From contig CM049317.1 of NCBI GenBank assembly GCA_026874595.1, positions 35,988,901 through 36,052,900 of the forward strand: a stretch of DNA of 64,000 bases. Reading direction: 5' to 3'. The DNA comes from Sipunculus nudus (Eukaryota; Annelida; Sipuncula; Golfingiida; Sipunculidae). The position numbers and the translations under genes were made by a program. Positions 34,512 through 47,449 of this stretch are shown piece by piece. The first letter of the stretch is position 1; every line of letters starts with the position of its first letter. The notes below the pieces were generated by a model, which saw nothing but the letters and a program-made list of their open reading frames with translations, was not told where the DNA came from and did no database searches.

Positions 34512-35889
34512 TTGTAATTTTTTTTCAATTTTATTCTCTCTGGTTCTTCCTTTGAAACTGTCACTACCAACAAAAGGAAGTTCTCTCACCTAAACGTTTT
34601 ACAAGTAAACGCGTTAATGGTTCTCGACAAAAGATGTTTTTAGGCAATTTTTTGGGCCAGGACAGCTGAGGGGCAAACCGCTTGGCTCTCTCCTCTGGCG
34701 AACCGGGATCGATCTCAGGCCTGGCTATGAGAGTGGGTTGTAGTTGCCAGTCGAAGGCCGGTGGTTTTCTCCAGGTACTCCGGTTTCCAGACTCCAGACT
34801 ACCGAACGCCATCACCGGAGCCATGGAAAGTGCTTCCATTAGTTATAATAACTATTTGTACAATCCATGTAAAATAAATAAGTTACAATCAGAACTTGTC
34901 TTTCTCAGATCGGATTGTACTGAAAACACCTCCGCATGCTGAGTACTAATTTTGCAGGAGAGATGGCACATTACGAGTCATTTCATAATTTTTCTAAAAT
35001 ATTATTCTTCAATTTCAATCCGGTACTGATAAATCATTTCAGCAATTAATAACATATCTTTTCACCGAGCTTTTGACAGCTACTTTAAAATAAGAGATAA
35101 ATACCGATACCTTTGAAATAGGATGGCTCTGTGGAATGTAATATTACATGCTGTTTCATCTCGCAAATGATAAATAAATATAACATGCAGTCTCTGAATG
35201 GAAGACATAATGGTGGGAGACCTTTTCTAACTTTCAAAAAAAATTTTCAATCGCAGTAAACAGAGGAGTTTCAGCAAATGAGAAACCAGTATACCTAATT
35301 TACGGGAAATATATCTTCCCCATCGGTGTATAAAACATTCCTGGATGAGCGTTATATTAGACCGGTGGTTCGCACAGCACGGCTAACTCAGTCGATAGAG
35401 TATGAGACACTTATAGTCTCAGGCAGAAAGTATGACTAAAACAGTAAAATAAATATATTAATACCTCTCAGCACGCTCAGTACTAATTTTGAAGGAGAGT
35501 TGGTGCATTATGTGTAATTCCATCTTGTTTACTATATTATTCTTACATTTCAATGTGATAATGGTAAACTATTCCAGCAATCCACAATATATCTGAATCC
35601 CTGCCACGGGCATCTGACAGCTACGAAAAAAATGAGAGATAGACACCTTTATGCTTTAAAGAAGATGACTCTGTAGAAAGATATTTGAGTCGTAGTTGCA
35701 TCTGGCAAAGAATTTAGAAAAATGTGATAGAGTCTCTGTTTGGAGGACATAATGGTGGGGACCTTTTCTTAAGTTAATCGGGATATTTTCCATATCTGTT
35801 TTTGTGAAGATTTAACAAAAGTGTAACCAGTATCTAATTAATGCAAAGAATTCCTGGATGAGCCCTATATAAGATCTATGGTTCGCACA

Positions 35890-35962
35890 GCCCGGCTAGC
35901 TCAGTCGGTAGAGCATGAGACTTTTAATCTCAGGGTCGTGGGTTCGAGCCCCACGTTGGGCG
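35890..35962 (+). tRNA. tRNA-Lys with anticodon UUU
   Basis: Identical to the array consensus except C34 to T: the anticodon loop reads CTTTTAA, so the anticodon (35,923-35,925) is TTT instead of CTT. All stems, A and B boxes and the terminator are intact. It would still be a lysine tRNA but now decode AAA as well as AAG. Confidence 0.9.
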
Positions 35963-37198
35963 TTGTGATTTTTTTTCAATTTTATTCTCTCTGGTTCTTC
36001 CTTTGAAACTGTCACTACCAACAAAAGGAAGTTCTCTCACCTAAACGTTTTACAAGTAAACGCGTTAATGGTTCTCGACAAAAGATGTTTTTAGGCAATT
36101 TTTTGGGGCCAAGACAGCTGAGGGGCAAACCGCTTGGCTCTCTCTTCTGGCGAACCGGGATCGATCTCAGGCCTGGCTATGAGAGTGGGTTTTAGTTGCC
36201 AGTCGAAGGCCGGTGGTTTTCTCCAGGAACTCCGGTGTCCAGACTCCAGACTACCGAACGCCATCACCGGAGCCATGGACAGTGCTTCCATTAGTTATAA
36301 TAACTATTTGTACAATCCATGTAAAATAAAGTTACAATTAGAACTTGTCTTTCTCAGATCGGATTGTACTGAAAACACCTCCGCATGCTGAGTACTAATT
36401 TTGCAGGAGAGATGGCACATTACGAGTCATTTCATAATTTTACTAAAATATTATTCTTCAATTTCAATCCGGTACTGATAAACCATTTCAGCAATCCATA
36501 ACATATCTTTTCACCGAGCTTTTGGCAGCTACTTTAAATAAGAGATAAATACCGATAACTTTGAAATAGGATGGTTCTGTGGAATGTGATATAACATGCT
36601 GTTTCATCTCGCAAATGACACATAAATATAACATGCAGTCTCTGATTGGAAGACATAATGGTGGGAGACCTTTTCTAACTTTCAAAAAAATTTTCCATCG
36701 CAGTAAACAGAGGAGTTTCAGCAAATGAGTTACCAGTATACCTAATTTACGGGAAATATATCTTCCCCATCGGTGTATAAAACATTCCTGGATGAGCGTT
36801 ATATTAGACCGGTGGTTCGCACAGCACGGCTAACTCAGTCGATAGAGTATGAGACACTTATAGTCTCAGGCTTAAAGTATGACTAAAACAGTAAAATAAA
36901 TATATTAATACCTCTCAGCACGCTCAGTACTAATTTTGAAGGAGAGTTGGTACATTATGTGTAATTCCATCTTGTTTACAATATTATTCTTACATTTCAA
37001 TGTGGTAATGGTGAACTAATCCAGCAATCCCTTCCACGGGCATCTGACAGCTACGATTAAATAAGAGATAGACACCTTTACGCTTTAATTAGGATGACTC
37101 TGTAGAAAGTTATATTAGTTGTAGTTGCGTCCGGCAAAGAATATAGAAAAATGAGATAGAGTCTCTGTTTGGAGGACATAATGGTGGGGTAGTTTTCT

Positions 37199-37458
37199 TA
37201 ATTTAATCGGAATATCTTCCATATCTGTTTTAGTGAAGATTTAACAAAAGTGTTACCAGTATCTAATTAATGCGAAGCCTTCCTGGATGAGCCTTATAAT
37301 AAATCTACTGTTCGCACAGCCCGGCTAGTTAATTTAATCGGAATATTTTCCATATCTGATTTTGTGAAGATTTATCAAAAGTGTAACCAGTATCTAATTA
37401 ATGCGAAGCATTCCTGGATGAGCCTTGTATTATATCTGCGGGCGCACAGCCCGGCTAG
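37199..37458 (+). repeat. 130-bp tandem duplication of the tRNA 5' flank, with a tRNA stub
   Basis: TTAATTTAATCGGAATAT through GCCCGGCTAG occurs at 37,199-37,328 and again from 37,329. The first copy ends in a 10-nt tRNA stub (37,319-37,328) and the second leads into the full gene at 37,449. Confidence 0.85.
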
Positions 37459-37521
37459 CTCAGTCGGTAGAGCATGAGACTCTTAATCTCAGGGTCGTGG
37501 GTTCGAGCCCCACGTTGGGCG
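37449..37521 (+). tRNA. tRNA-Lys (CUU)
   Basis: Consensus sequence, anticodon CTT, terminator ATTTTC. Its 5' flank is altered (GGGCGCACA instead of GGTTCGCACA). Confidence 0.92.
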
Positions 37522-38469
37522 TTGTGATTTTCTTTCAATTTTAATCTCTCTGGTTCTTCCTTTGAAACTGTCACTACGAAGAAAAGGAAGTTTTCTCACC
37601 TAAACGTTTTACAAGTAAACGCGTTAATGGTTCTCGACAAGAAATGTTTTAGGTGTTAAAAGTTGAAGCCCGTGACCAGTGCTGATCAATAATATCTGTG
37701 GTTCCACGAAAACAAAGAGCATATATTAGGATTGTTCTATGCATACGAACAACCAGAACGAATATAATTTAGAGCGATGATTTCGCTGTGCATGGTAATG
37801 CATCTACATTTATACAGCTGAAGGAAAAGTGGGGCATGTAATTTTATATATCTGAAGGTAAAGTGGTGCATCTAATTTTATACAGCTGAAGGTAACCGCC
37901 ACTAAAATATCGTGTTTACTAATGTAAAGGAAAATGTTCATATACTTAACCAGGCCAGGAGTCTTGATACAGAAAAGGAAAAATACATTGAGAACATTAG
38001 AAGACCCTCATAGATTTTGATGTAGTCCATCATAAGTTTAAACCTTGAGTATCATGGTATCTACGGCTTTCTATTCAGAGGTTGGACAACATTTTAGCTC
38101 CACCCCGCCGACACCCTTGGCATCAAAATTTCCTGCCAGAATGATGGTCGCGCTAGGGTTTCGCCAGTGAGTAGGATCGCCAGATGCATGCCCTCAGTAT
38201 TCTTGTGAGGATTATAAGACCAAGGAGGCATGTGTTTAGTTTCCACTTTCTGTATTTAAAACCAGACTAGCAATTACCCGTGCTACGCACGGTTTTGGGC
38301 GAGCATTTAGTTCTGATGTCAAATAGTCTGTCATAGTTTCATGTCTTGGGTGTACAATTTTACTGTCTCTTTGAATCCGACATTTGGTATAAGTGTTCTG
38401 TCTCTGAGTTAACCTTGTGTCGGAGTCTGAATGACCTGGACGAATACCTTCTTATCCGAATGGTGGAAT

Positions 38470-40203
38470 GTCTTCGGACAAACCCGGAGCATATGTATGT
38501 CAAAAATCACGGCTAACCGAATGTCAGAGGAGAAATGAAATTCACACAAATTGCGTTACGCTATTAATATATAGATCCATTATATGCATGGTGTTATTCA
38601 TAAAACTCTAATTGAAGCCGAGAGGTTGGCCGGAGAATTTTCGAAGAATTTGATATGTTAAATAAAATCATTTTTATATGAAAATATATATTATGCTGAA
38701 CATCGCCATTTAAAGTTGCCCTCCGCGCCCGTGAATCCGCCAGTACAGGAACCTGTTATCTTGCATGGTAGTACAGTACAGCGCTGAGACGTGATCTCGA
38801 TAATTGCATTCCGGTTATAACGCACAAAAACTGAGCACTCACATGGTTGGGCAATCCCGCTGCCCAAAAGTTCGTGGTAGCATTATATTATGTGGTACAT
38901 TTAATGGCTGTATATATTTTTAAATATCACGCACTCCTTTCTGTTTGAAAGCTGAGCCAATGTTTTCTAGTGAGACAGACACTGCATTCAGCCAGTGTGT
39001 TAAACCCGGATCCCACTCCGGATCCCGGAACCCAAGAAAACCTTGTAATTCTTAAACCCTCATGGTAATTTGTCCAGATATTTTAGCATAATCGTATCTA
39101 AAGACATATTTTATATTATATTTGGTTAATATATATGTTTGCAACAAAATTAGATAAAAAAACTTACGGACCCTGGGGCACGGACCTCACGGATTACATG
39201 GACCCCGTTTTCTCGTTATTTTACCATTTCTTTAGTACATACATGTATTTGACATCACGTTTAGCCATGACACATTTGTGATTTATTATTGTGTTTGTAT
39301 CTGTATTTCTACATTTCTGTCTCAGTTTTTATTCATAATTTTATATTTGGTATTTATTTCATTTGTGTAGCGTCTTAAAAAGTATTATAATTTAAAATAT
39401 TTACAAAATCATTATTTTGGAACCTGTAGTTGCTTGAAATGCAAGTAATCAACAGTTCCTTTCGGTATTCATATTATTGCCAACTTTAAAATTGCATGGT
39501 TGTTATGAACGGAGCACGAAACCTGTTGTTATGTGGAAGTGCTCTGATATACCAGTCTCAGGTCCGCTCAACTGTTAGTGCACTTCAAATTAAATCTCCC
39601 CCACTGTGTCCGCACTATTATATTTTCATTTAAAATAAAAAAATATTATATTTAGTGTGTGACATGAGTGCTATTTTTGTCCTCTTTTAGTCATAAATAA
39701 AAATATGAGCGTTGGTTACTGGGGTCCGTCAAAATTGAACAGTCGGCAATTCAAGTAAATGAGGTCCGTCTTCATCGAAATATTTTTGTAATTATAAATC
39801 TTTCAGTGAATCGGTCATTAACAAATGTGCAACATTAAGGGACTTTGCTCTGTCCTTAAATCAACAATAGTGGTGTTTTTAATCGGTATAAATAATGGAA
39901 AATGAGGAAATAGGTTTATGGGGTCCGGGGACCGTGGGGTTCGGGTTTTACACACTACCCTGCATTCACTACCACTCGGAAAATTTTCATTCTTTGAAAG
40001 ATCCCCCTTTTGAGCATTTTCCTCACGCGAGATCTCCTTGTGCACAATAGACCTTTTCGCTGCGCGGAGGTTGCCTTTTGGGAAGGGATCTACAATGGGG
40101 ATTATTTCGGGCCGGTCACCGCAAATTTAAGAAAAGCCCAGATAGGGCCCCCGGAGAAAAACTCTGTCCCGCCATCAAACACTCTGTGGCCATTGTGTTT
40201 CTC
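38470..40203 (+). repeat. 1.73-kb non-coding repeat, copy A
   Basis: Runs from AGCATATGTATGTCA through GGCCATTGTGTTT. Copy B follows directly. Shared landmarks: ATTAATATATAGATCCATTA, TTGGCCGGAGAATTTTCGAA, GTTGGGCAATCCCGCTGC and CTGCGCGGAGGTTGCCTTTT. The copies differ by many substitutions and small indels, so the duplication is old. No shared open frame. Confidence 0.85.
38970..39985. mobile_element. ~1-kb inverted-end element inside copy A
   Basis: The left end (CACTGCATTCAGCCAGTGTG, then AAACCCGGATCCC) is the inverted complement of the right end (GGGGTTCGGGTTTTACACAC, then CTGCATTCACT). The inside aligns with sequence at 22,900-23,080 and 24,830-25,390. It encodes no transposase, as for a non-autonomous DNA transposon. 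Confidence 0.68.
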
Positions 40204-41905
40204 TGAGCATATGTATGTCAGAAATCATGGCAAACCGTACGGTAGTATCAGAGGAGATACGGAAAATTACAAAAATCGCCTTACGCTATTAATATATAGA
40301 TCCATTATATGCATGGTGTTATGTATAAAACTCTTATTGAAGCGAAGGGATTGGCCGGAGAATTTTCGAAGAAGTTGGTATGATAAATGAAATCATTTTT
40401 ATATGAAAATATATTATGCTGAACATCGCCATTTAAAGTTGCCATCCGAGCCTGTCAATCCGCCAGTAAAGGAACCTGTTATCTTGCATGGTAGTACAGA
40501 ACAGCGCTGAGACGTGTTCTCGATAATTGCATTCCCGTTATCACGCAAAAAAACCCGGCATTCACATGGTTGGGCAATCCCGCTGCGCAAAAGTTCGTGG
40601 TAGCATTATATTATGTGGTACATTTAATGGCTGTATATATATTTTTAAATATCACGCACTCCCAAAGACCTATCCTGTGTTTCCGAGTGAGACAGTCACT
40701 GCATTCAGGCAGTGTGTAAAACCCGGACCCCACGGACTCAGGATCCCGGACCCCAAGAAAAATCTGTAATTCTTAAACTCTCATGGTAATTTGTCCAGAT
40801 ATTTAGCATAAACGTATCTAAAGACATATTTTATTATGTTTGGTTAAAACAAAAAAATACTGTGTTTTGCAACAAAATTTGATAATTAACACTTACGGAC
40901 CCTTGCGCACGGACCTCACGGATTACACGGACCCCGTTTACTCGTTGTTTTACTTTAGCACATATTTTCACATCACGTTTAGCCAAAACAACTATGTGAT
41001 TTATTATTGTGTTTTTATCTGTATTTTTACATTTTTGTCTCAGTTTTTATTCATAATTTATATTTGCTATTTATTTAATTTGTGTAGCGTTTTAAAAAGT
41101 GTAATTAAAAACATTTACAAAATCATTATTTTGGAACATGTAGTTGCTTGAAATGCATGTAATCAACAATTCCTCTCGGTATTTATATTATTGCCAACTT
41201 TAAATTGCATGGTTGTTATGAATGGAACACGAAACCTGTTGTTATGTGGAAGAGCTAAGTCTCCGGTCCGCAACGACTGTTAGTGCACTTCAAATAAATC
41301 TCCCACAGCGTGCCCGTACTATTATATTTTCATTTAGAATAACAAATAATTATATTTAGTGTGTGACATGAGAGCTAATTTTCCCCCCTCTTTTAGTCAT
41401 AAATAAAAATATGAGAGGTGGTTACTGGGGTTCGTCAAAATGGTACAGTCAGCAAAGTCAAGTAAATGAAGTCCGTCTTCATCGAAATATTTTTGTAAAT
41501 TTAAATCTTTCAGTGAATTTGTCATTTACAAAGCTGCAACATTTAGGGACTTAGCTCTGTTCTTACATCAGCAATAGTGGTGTTTTTATCGATATAAATA
41601 ATGGAAAATGAGGAAATTGGTTTTTGGGGTCCGGGGACCGTGGGGTCCGGGTTTTACACACTGCCCTGCATTCACTACCGCTCGGAAAATTTTCATTCTT
41701 TAAAAAAGCCCCCTTTTAAGCATTCTCCTCACGCGAGATTCCCTTGTGCACAATAGACCTTTTCGCTGCGCGGAGGTTGCCTTTTGAGAAGGGATCACCA
41801 ATGCGGATTATTTCGGGCCGGTCACCACGAAATGTGAGAAAACCCCACATAGGGCCCCCAGAGTAAAACTCTGTCCCGCCATCACACACCCTATGGCCAT
41901 TGTGT
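40204..41905 (+). repeat. 1.7-kb non-coding repeat, copy B
   Basis: Second tandem copy of the block at 38,470, offset about 1,735 bp. The 126-codon plus frame at 40,010-40,390 straddles the junction of A and B and is not preserved at the end of copy B, which argues against a real gene. Confidence 0.85.
40685..41690. mobile_element. ~1-kb inverted-end element inside copy B
   Basis: The left end (CAGGCAGTGTGTAAAACCCG, GACCCC) and right end (GGGGTCCGGGTTTTACACAC, TGCCCTGCATTCACT) are nearly perfect inverted complements, better preserved than in copy A. Interior as in copy A. Confidence 0.7.
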
Positions 41906-42098
41906 TACCGGCCCCAAAGACACAAAGAAAAGAGGCGCCCATGGGGGAGCAAATATTAAAATTATTAATTATGCAGGTAATACGCAAATATTGCAAATAA
42001 AAGGGGGCGGAATCTCTTCGGACAAACCCAGAGCATATGTATGTCGAAAATGCAAAGAATTCCTGGATGAGCCCTATATTAGATCTACGGTTCGCACA

Positions 42099-42136
42099 GC
42101 CCGGCTAGCTCAGTCGGTAGAGCACCACGTTGGGCG
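42099..42136 (+). pseudogene. tRNA-Lys with anticodon and T arm deleted
   Basis: 38 nt: acceptor, D arm, then directly the 3' acceptor strand. The 35-nt deletion removes the anticodon arm and most of the T arm. Confidence 0.92.
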
Positions 42137-43513
42137 TTGTAATTTTTTTTCATTTTTATTCTCTCTGGTTCTTCCTTTGAAACTGTCACTTCCAACAAAA
42201 GGAAGTTCTCTCACCTAAACGTTTTACAAGTAAACGCGTTAATGGTTCTCGACAAAAGATGTTTTTAGGCAATTTTTTGGGCCAGGACAGCTGAGGGGCA
42301 AACCGCTTGGCTCTCTCCTCTGGCGAACCGGGATCGATCTAAGGCCTGGCTATGAGAGTGGGTTGTAGTTGCCAGTCGAAGGCCGGTGGTTTTCTCCAGG
42401 TACTCCGGTTTCCAGACTCCAGACTACCGAACGCCATCACCGGAGCCATGGAAAGTGCTTCCATTATTTATAATGACTATTTGTACAATCCATGTAAAAT
42501 ATATAAGTTACAATCAGAACTTGTCTTTCTCAGATCGGATTGTACTGAAAACACCTCCGCATGCTGAGTACTTATTTTGCAGGAGAGATGGCACATTACG
42601 AGTCATTTCATAATTTTTCTAAAATATTATTCTTCAATTTCAATCCGGTACTGATAAACCATTTCAGCAATCCATAACATATCTTTTCACCGAGCTGTTT
42701 GACAGCTACTTAAAATAAGAGATAAATACCGATACCTTTGAAATAGGATGGCTCTGTGGAATGTGATATAACATGCTGTTTCATCTCGCAAATGATACAT
42801 AAATATAACATGCAGTCTCTGATTGGAAGACATAATGGTGGGAGACCTTTTCTAACTTTCAAAAAAATTTTCCATCCCAGTAAACAGAGGAGTTTCAGCA
42901 AATGAGAAACCAGTATACCTAATTTACGGGAAATATATCTTCCCCATCGGTGTATAAAACATTCCTGGATGAACGTTATATTAGACCGGTGGTTCGCACA
43001 GCACGGCTAACTCAGTCGATAGAGTATGAGACACTTATAGTCTCAGGCAGAAAGTATGACTAAAACAGTAAAATAAATATATTAATACCTCTCAGCACGC
43101 TCAGTACTGATTTTGAAGGAGAGTTGGTGCATTATGTGTAATTCCATCTTGTTTACTATATTATTCTTACATTTCAATGTGATAATGGTAAACTATTCCA
43201 GCAATCCACAATATATCTGAATCCCTTCCACGGGCATCTGACAGCTACGAAAAAAATGAGAGATAGACACCTTTATGCTTTAAAGAAGATGACTCTGTAG
43301 AAAGATATTTGAGTCGTAGTTGCATCTGGCAAAGAATTTAGAAAAATGTGATAGAGTCTCTGTTTGGAGGACATAATGGTGGGGACCTTTTCTTAAGTTA
43401 ATCGGAATATTTTCCATATCTGTTTTTGTGAAGATTTAACAAAAGTGTAACCAGTATTTAATTAATGCGGATCATTCATGGGTGAGCCTTGTATTAGAAC
43501 TACGGTTCGCACA

Positions 43514-43586
43514 GCCCGGCTAGCTCAGTCGGTAGAGCATGATACTCTTAATCTCAGGGTCGTGGGTTCGAGCCCCACGTTGGGCG
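43514..43586 (+). tRNA. tRNA-Lys (CUU) with an anticodon-stem mismatch
   Basis: Consensus except G30 to T (GATACTCTTAATCTC), which breaks the second base pair from the loop in the anticodon stem. Shared with the copy at 44,965. Confidence 0.75.
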
Positions 43587-44964
43587 TTGTGATTTTCTTT
43601 CAATTTTTTTCTCTCTGGTTCTTCCTTTGAAACTGTCACTACCAAGAAAAGGAATTTCTCTCACCTAAACGTTTTACAAGTAAACGCGTTAATGGTTCTC
43701 GACAAAAGCTGTTTTTAGGCATTTTTTTTTTTGGCCAGGGCAGCTGAGGGGTAAAACGCTTGGCTCTCTCCTCTGGCGAACCGGGATCGATCTCAGGTCT
43801 GGCCATGACAGTGGGTTGTAGTTGCCAGTCGAAGGCCGGTGGTTTTCTCCAGGTACTCCGGTTTCCAGACTCCAGAAGACCGAACGCCATCACCGGAGCC
43901 ATAGAGAGTGCTTCGATTAGTTATAATAACTATTTGCACAATCCATGTAAAATAAATAAGTTACAATCAGAACTTGTCTTTCTCAGAACGGATTGTACTG
44001 AAAATACCTCCGCATGACCAGTACTAATTTTGCAGGAGTGGTGGCACATTACGAGTCATTTCATAATTTTTCTAAAATATCATTCTTCAATTTCAATGCG
44101 GCACTGATAAACTATTCCAGCAATCCATAACATATCTTTTCACCGAGCTTTTGACAGCTACTTTAAAATAAGATATAAATACCGATACCTTTAAAATAGG
44201 ATGGTTCTGTGGAATGTGATATAACATGCTGTTTCATCTCGCAAATGATACATAAATATAACATGCAGTGTCTGATTGGAAGACATAGTGGTGGGAGACC
44301 TTTTCTAACTTTCAAAAAAAAATTCCATCGCAGTAAACAGAGGAGTTTTAGCAAATGAGTAACCAGTATACCTAATTTACGGGAAATATATCTTCCCCAT
44401 CGGTGTATAAAACATTCCTGGATGAGCGTTATATTAGACCGGTGGTTCGCACAGCAAGGCTAACTCAGTCGATAGAGTATGAGACAATTAGTCTCAGGTA
44501 GAAAGTATGACTAAAACAGTAAAATAAATATATTAATACCTCTCAGCACGCTCAGTACTGATTTTGAAGGAGAGTTGGTGCATTATGTGTAATTCCATCT
44601 TGTTTACTATATTATTCTTATATTTCAATGTGATAATGGTAAACTATTCCAGCAATCCACAATATATCTGAATCCCTTCCACGGGCATCTGACAGCTACG
44701 AAAAAAATGAGAGATAGACACCTTTATGCTTTAAAGAAGATGACTCTGTAGAAAGATATTTGAGTCGTAGTTGCATCTGGCAAAGAATTTAGAAAAATGT
44801 GATAGAGTCTCTGTTTGGAGGACATAATGGTGGGGACCTTTTCTTAAGTTAATCGGAATATTTTCCATATCTGTTTTTGTGAAGATTTAACAAAAGTGTA
44901 ACCAGTATTTAATTAATGCGAATCATTCATGGGTGAGCCTTGTATTAGAACTACGGTTCGCACA

Positions 44965-45037
44965 GCCCGGCTAGCTCAGTCGGTAGAGCATGATACTCTT
45001 AATCTCAGGGTCGTGGGTTCGAGCCCCACGTTGGGCG
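44965..45037 (+). tRNA. tRNA-Lys (CUU) with an anticodon-stem mismatch
   Basis: Carries the same G30 to T change as the copy one unit upstream, so it spread with the unit. Otherwise consensus. Confidence 0.75.
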
Positions 45038-46415
45038 TTGTGATTTTCTTTCAATTTTTTTCTCTCTGGTTCTTCCTTTGAAACTGTCACTACCAAGAAA
45101 AGGAATTTCTCTCACCTAAACGTTTTACAAGTAAACGCGTTAATGGTTCTCGACAAAAGCTGTTTTTAGGCATTTTTTTTTTTGGCCAGGGCAGCTGAGG
45201 GGTAAAACGCTTGGCTCTCTCCTCTGGCGAACCGGGATCGATCTCAGGTCTGGCCATGACAGTGGGTTGTAGTTGCCAGTCGAAGGCCGGTGGTTTTCTC
45301 CAGGTACTCCGGTTTCCAGACTCCAGAAGACCGAACGCCATCACCGGAGCCATAGAGAGTGCTTCGATTAGTTATAATAACTATTTGCACAATCCATGTA
45401 AAATAAATAAGTTACAATCAGAACTTGTCTTTCTCAGAACGGATTGTACTGAAAATACCTCCGCATGACCAGTACTAATTTTGCAGGAGTGGTGGCACAT
45501 TACGAGTCATTTCATAATTTTTCTAAAATATCATTCTTCAATTTCAATGCGGCACTGATAAACTATTCCAGCAACCCATAACATATCTTTTCACCGAGCT
45601 TTTGACAGCTACTTTAAAATAAGATATAAATACCGATACCTTTAAAATAGGATGGTTCTGTGGAATGTGATATAACATGCTGTTTCATCTCGCAAATGAT
45701 ACATAAATATAACATGCAGTGTCTGATTGGAAGACATAGTGGTGGGAGACCTTTTCTAACTTTCAAAAAAAAATTCCATCCCAGTAAACAGAGGAGTTTT
45801 AGCAAATGAGTAACCAGTATACCTAATTTACGGGAAATATATCTTCCCCATCGGTGTATAAAACATTCCTGGATGAGCGTTATATTAGACCGGTGGTTCG
45901 CACAGCACGGCTAACTCAGTCGATAGAGTATGAGACAATTAGTCTCAGGTAGAAAGTATGACTAAAACAGTAAAATAAATATATTAATACCTCTCAGCAC
46001 GCTCAGTACTGATTTTGAAGGAGAGTTGGTGCATTATGTGTAATTCCATCTTGTTTACTATATTATTCTTACATTTCAATGTGATAATGGTAAACTATTC
46101 CAGCAATCCACAATATATCTGAATCCCTTCCACGGGCATCTGACAGCTACGAAAAAAATGAGAGATAGACACCTTTATGCTTTAAAGAAGATGACTCTGT
46201 AGAAAGATATTTGAGTCGTAGTTGCATCTGGCAAAGAATTTAGAAAAATGTGATAGAGTCTCTGTTTGGAGGACATAATGGTGGGGACCTTTTCTTAATT
46301 TAATCGGAATAGTTTCCATATCTGTTTTTGTGAAGATTTAACAAAAGTGTAACCAGTATTTAATTAATGCAAAGAATTCCTGGATGAGCCCTATATAAGA
46401 TCTATGATTCGCACA

Positions 46416-46488
46416 GCCCGGCTGGCTCAGTCGGTAGAGCATGAGACTCTTAATCTCAGGGTCGTGGGTTCGAGCCCCACGTTGGGCG
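46416..46488 (+). tRNA. tRNA-Lys (CUU)
   Basis: Consensus apart from A9 to G (TGGCTCAG), which keeps a purine at position 9 and gives an A box closer to the eukaryotic TGGC consensus. TATATAAG upstream, T8 terminator downstream. Confidence 0.92.
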
Positions 46489-47382
46489 TTGTAATTTTTT
46501 TTCAATTTTATTCTCTCTGGTTCTTCCTTTGAAACTGTCACTACCAACAAAAGGAAGTTCTCTCACCTAAACGTTTTACAAGTAAACGCGTTAATGGTTC
46601 TCGACAAAAGATGTTTTTAGGCAATTTTTTGGGCCAGGACAGCTGAGGGGCAAACCGCTTGGCTCTCTCCTCTGGCGAACCGGGATCGATCTCAGGCCTG
46701 GCTATGAGAGTGGGTTGTAGTTGCCAGTCGAAGGCCGGTGGTTTTCTCCAGGTACTCCGGTTTCCAGACTCCAGACTACCGAACGCCATCACCGGAGCCA
46801 TGGACAGTGCTTCCATTAGTTATAATAACTATTTGTACAATCCATGTAAAATAAATAAGTTACAATCAGAACTTGTCTTTCTCAGATCGGATTGTACTGG
46901 AAACACCTCCGCATGCTGAGTACTAATTTTGCAGGAGAGATGGCACATTACGAGTCATTTCATAATTTTTCTAAAATATTATTCTTCAATTTCAATCCGG
47001 TACTGATAAATCATTTCAGCAATAAATAACATATCTTTTCACCGAGCTTTTGACAGCTACTTTAAAATAAGAGATAAATACCGATACCTTTGAAATAGGA
47101 TGGCTCTCTGACAGCTACGAATAAATGAGAGATAGACACCTTTCCGCTTTAAATAATATGACTCTGTAGAAAGTAATATTAGTCGTAGTTGCATCTGGCA
47201 AAGAATTTAGAAAAATGTGATAGAGTCTCTGTTTGGAGGACATAATGGTGGGGACCTTTTCTTAATTTAATCGGAATATTTTCCATATCTGTTTTTGTAA
47301 AGATTTAACAAAAGTGTAACCAGTATTTAATTAATGCAAAGAATTCCTGCATGAGCCCTAATTCAGATCTACGGTCCGCACA

Positions 47383-47449
47383 GCCCGGCTAGCTCAGTCG
47401 GTAGAGCATGACCCCCTCAGGGTCGTGGGTTCGAGCCCCACGTTGGGCG
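47383..47449 (+). pseudogene. tRNA-Lys with destroyed anticodon arm
   Basis: 67 nt. GAGCATGACCCCCTCAGGG replaces the anticodon arm, leaving no anticodon. Acceptor, D arm, T arm and both promoter boxes remain, so it could still be transcribed. Confidence 0.92.

Larger units (their letters stand above)
33479..37653 (+). repeat. tRNA-Lys array, block 2
   Basis: tRNA positions 33,472 (virtual), 34,439, 35,890 and 37,449. The first unit is the short (~967-bp) type, where module Y is joined directly to CTGACAGCTACG of module X at about 34,162. The 35,890 to 37,449 spacing is stretched to 1,559 bp by a 130-bp local duplication. The array stops in the 3' flank at about 37,653, before its SINE. Confidence 0.9.
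37654..42046. other. 4.4-kb interruption of the tRNA array
   Basis: Unrelated DNA replacing the SINE and flank modules of one unit. 37,654-38,460 has no gene; it includes about 2.5 copies of a ~40-bp repeat (37,797-37,890, landmark CAGCTGAAGG) and a CCGTGC-TAC-GCACGG hairpin at about 38,279. Then come two tandem copies of a ~1.73-kb non-coding repeat. The last ~140 bp carries the start of a third copy (CTTCGGACAAACCCAGAGCA at about 42,016), joined directly to the array at 42,047. Confidence 0.75.

Noticed and set aside
40010-40390. 126-residue plus-strand frame
   Set aside because: It spans the junction of two tandem non-coding repeats and is not conserved at the end of the second copy.
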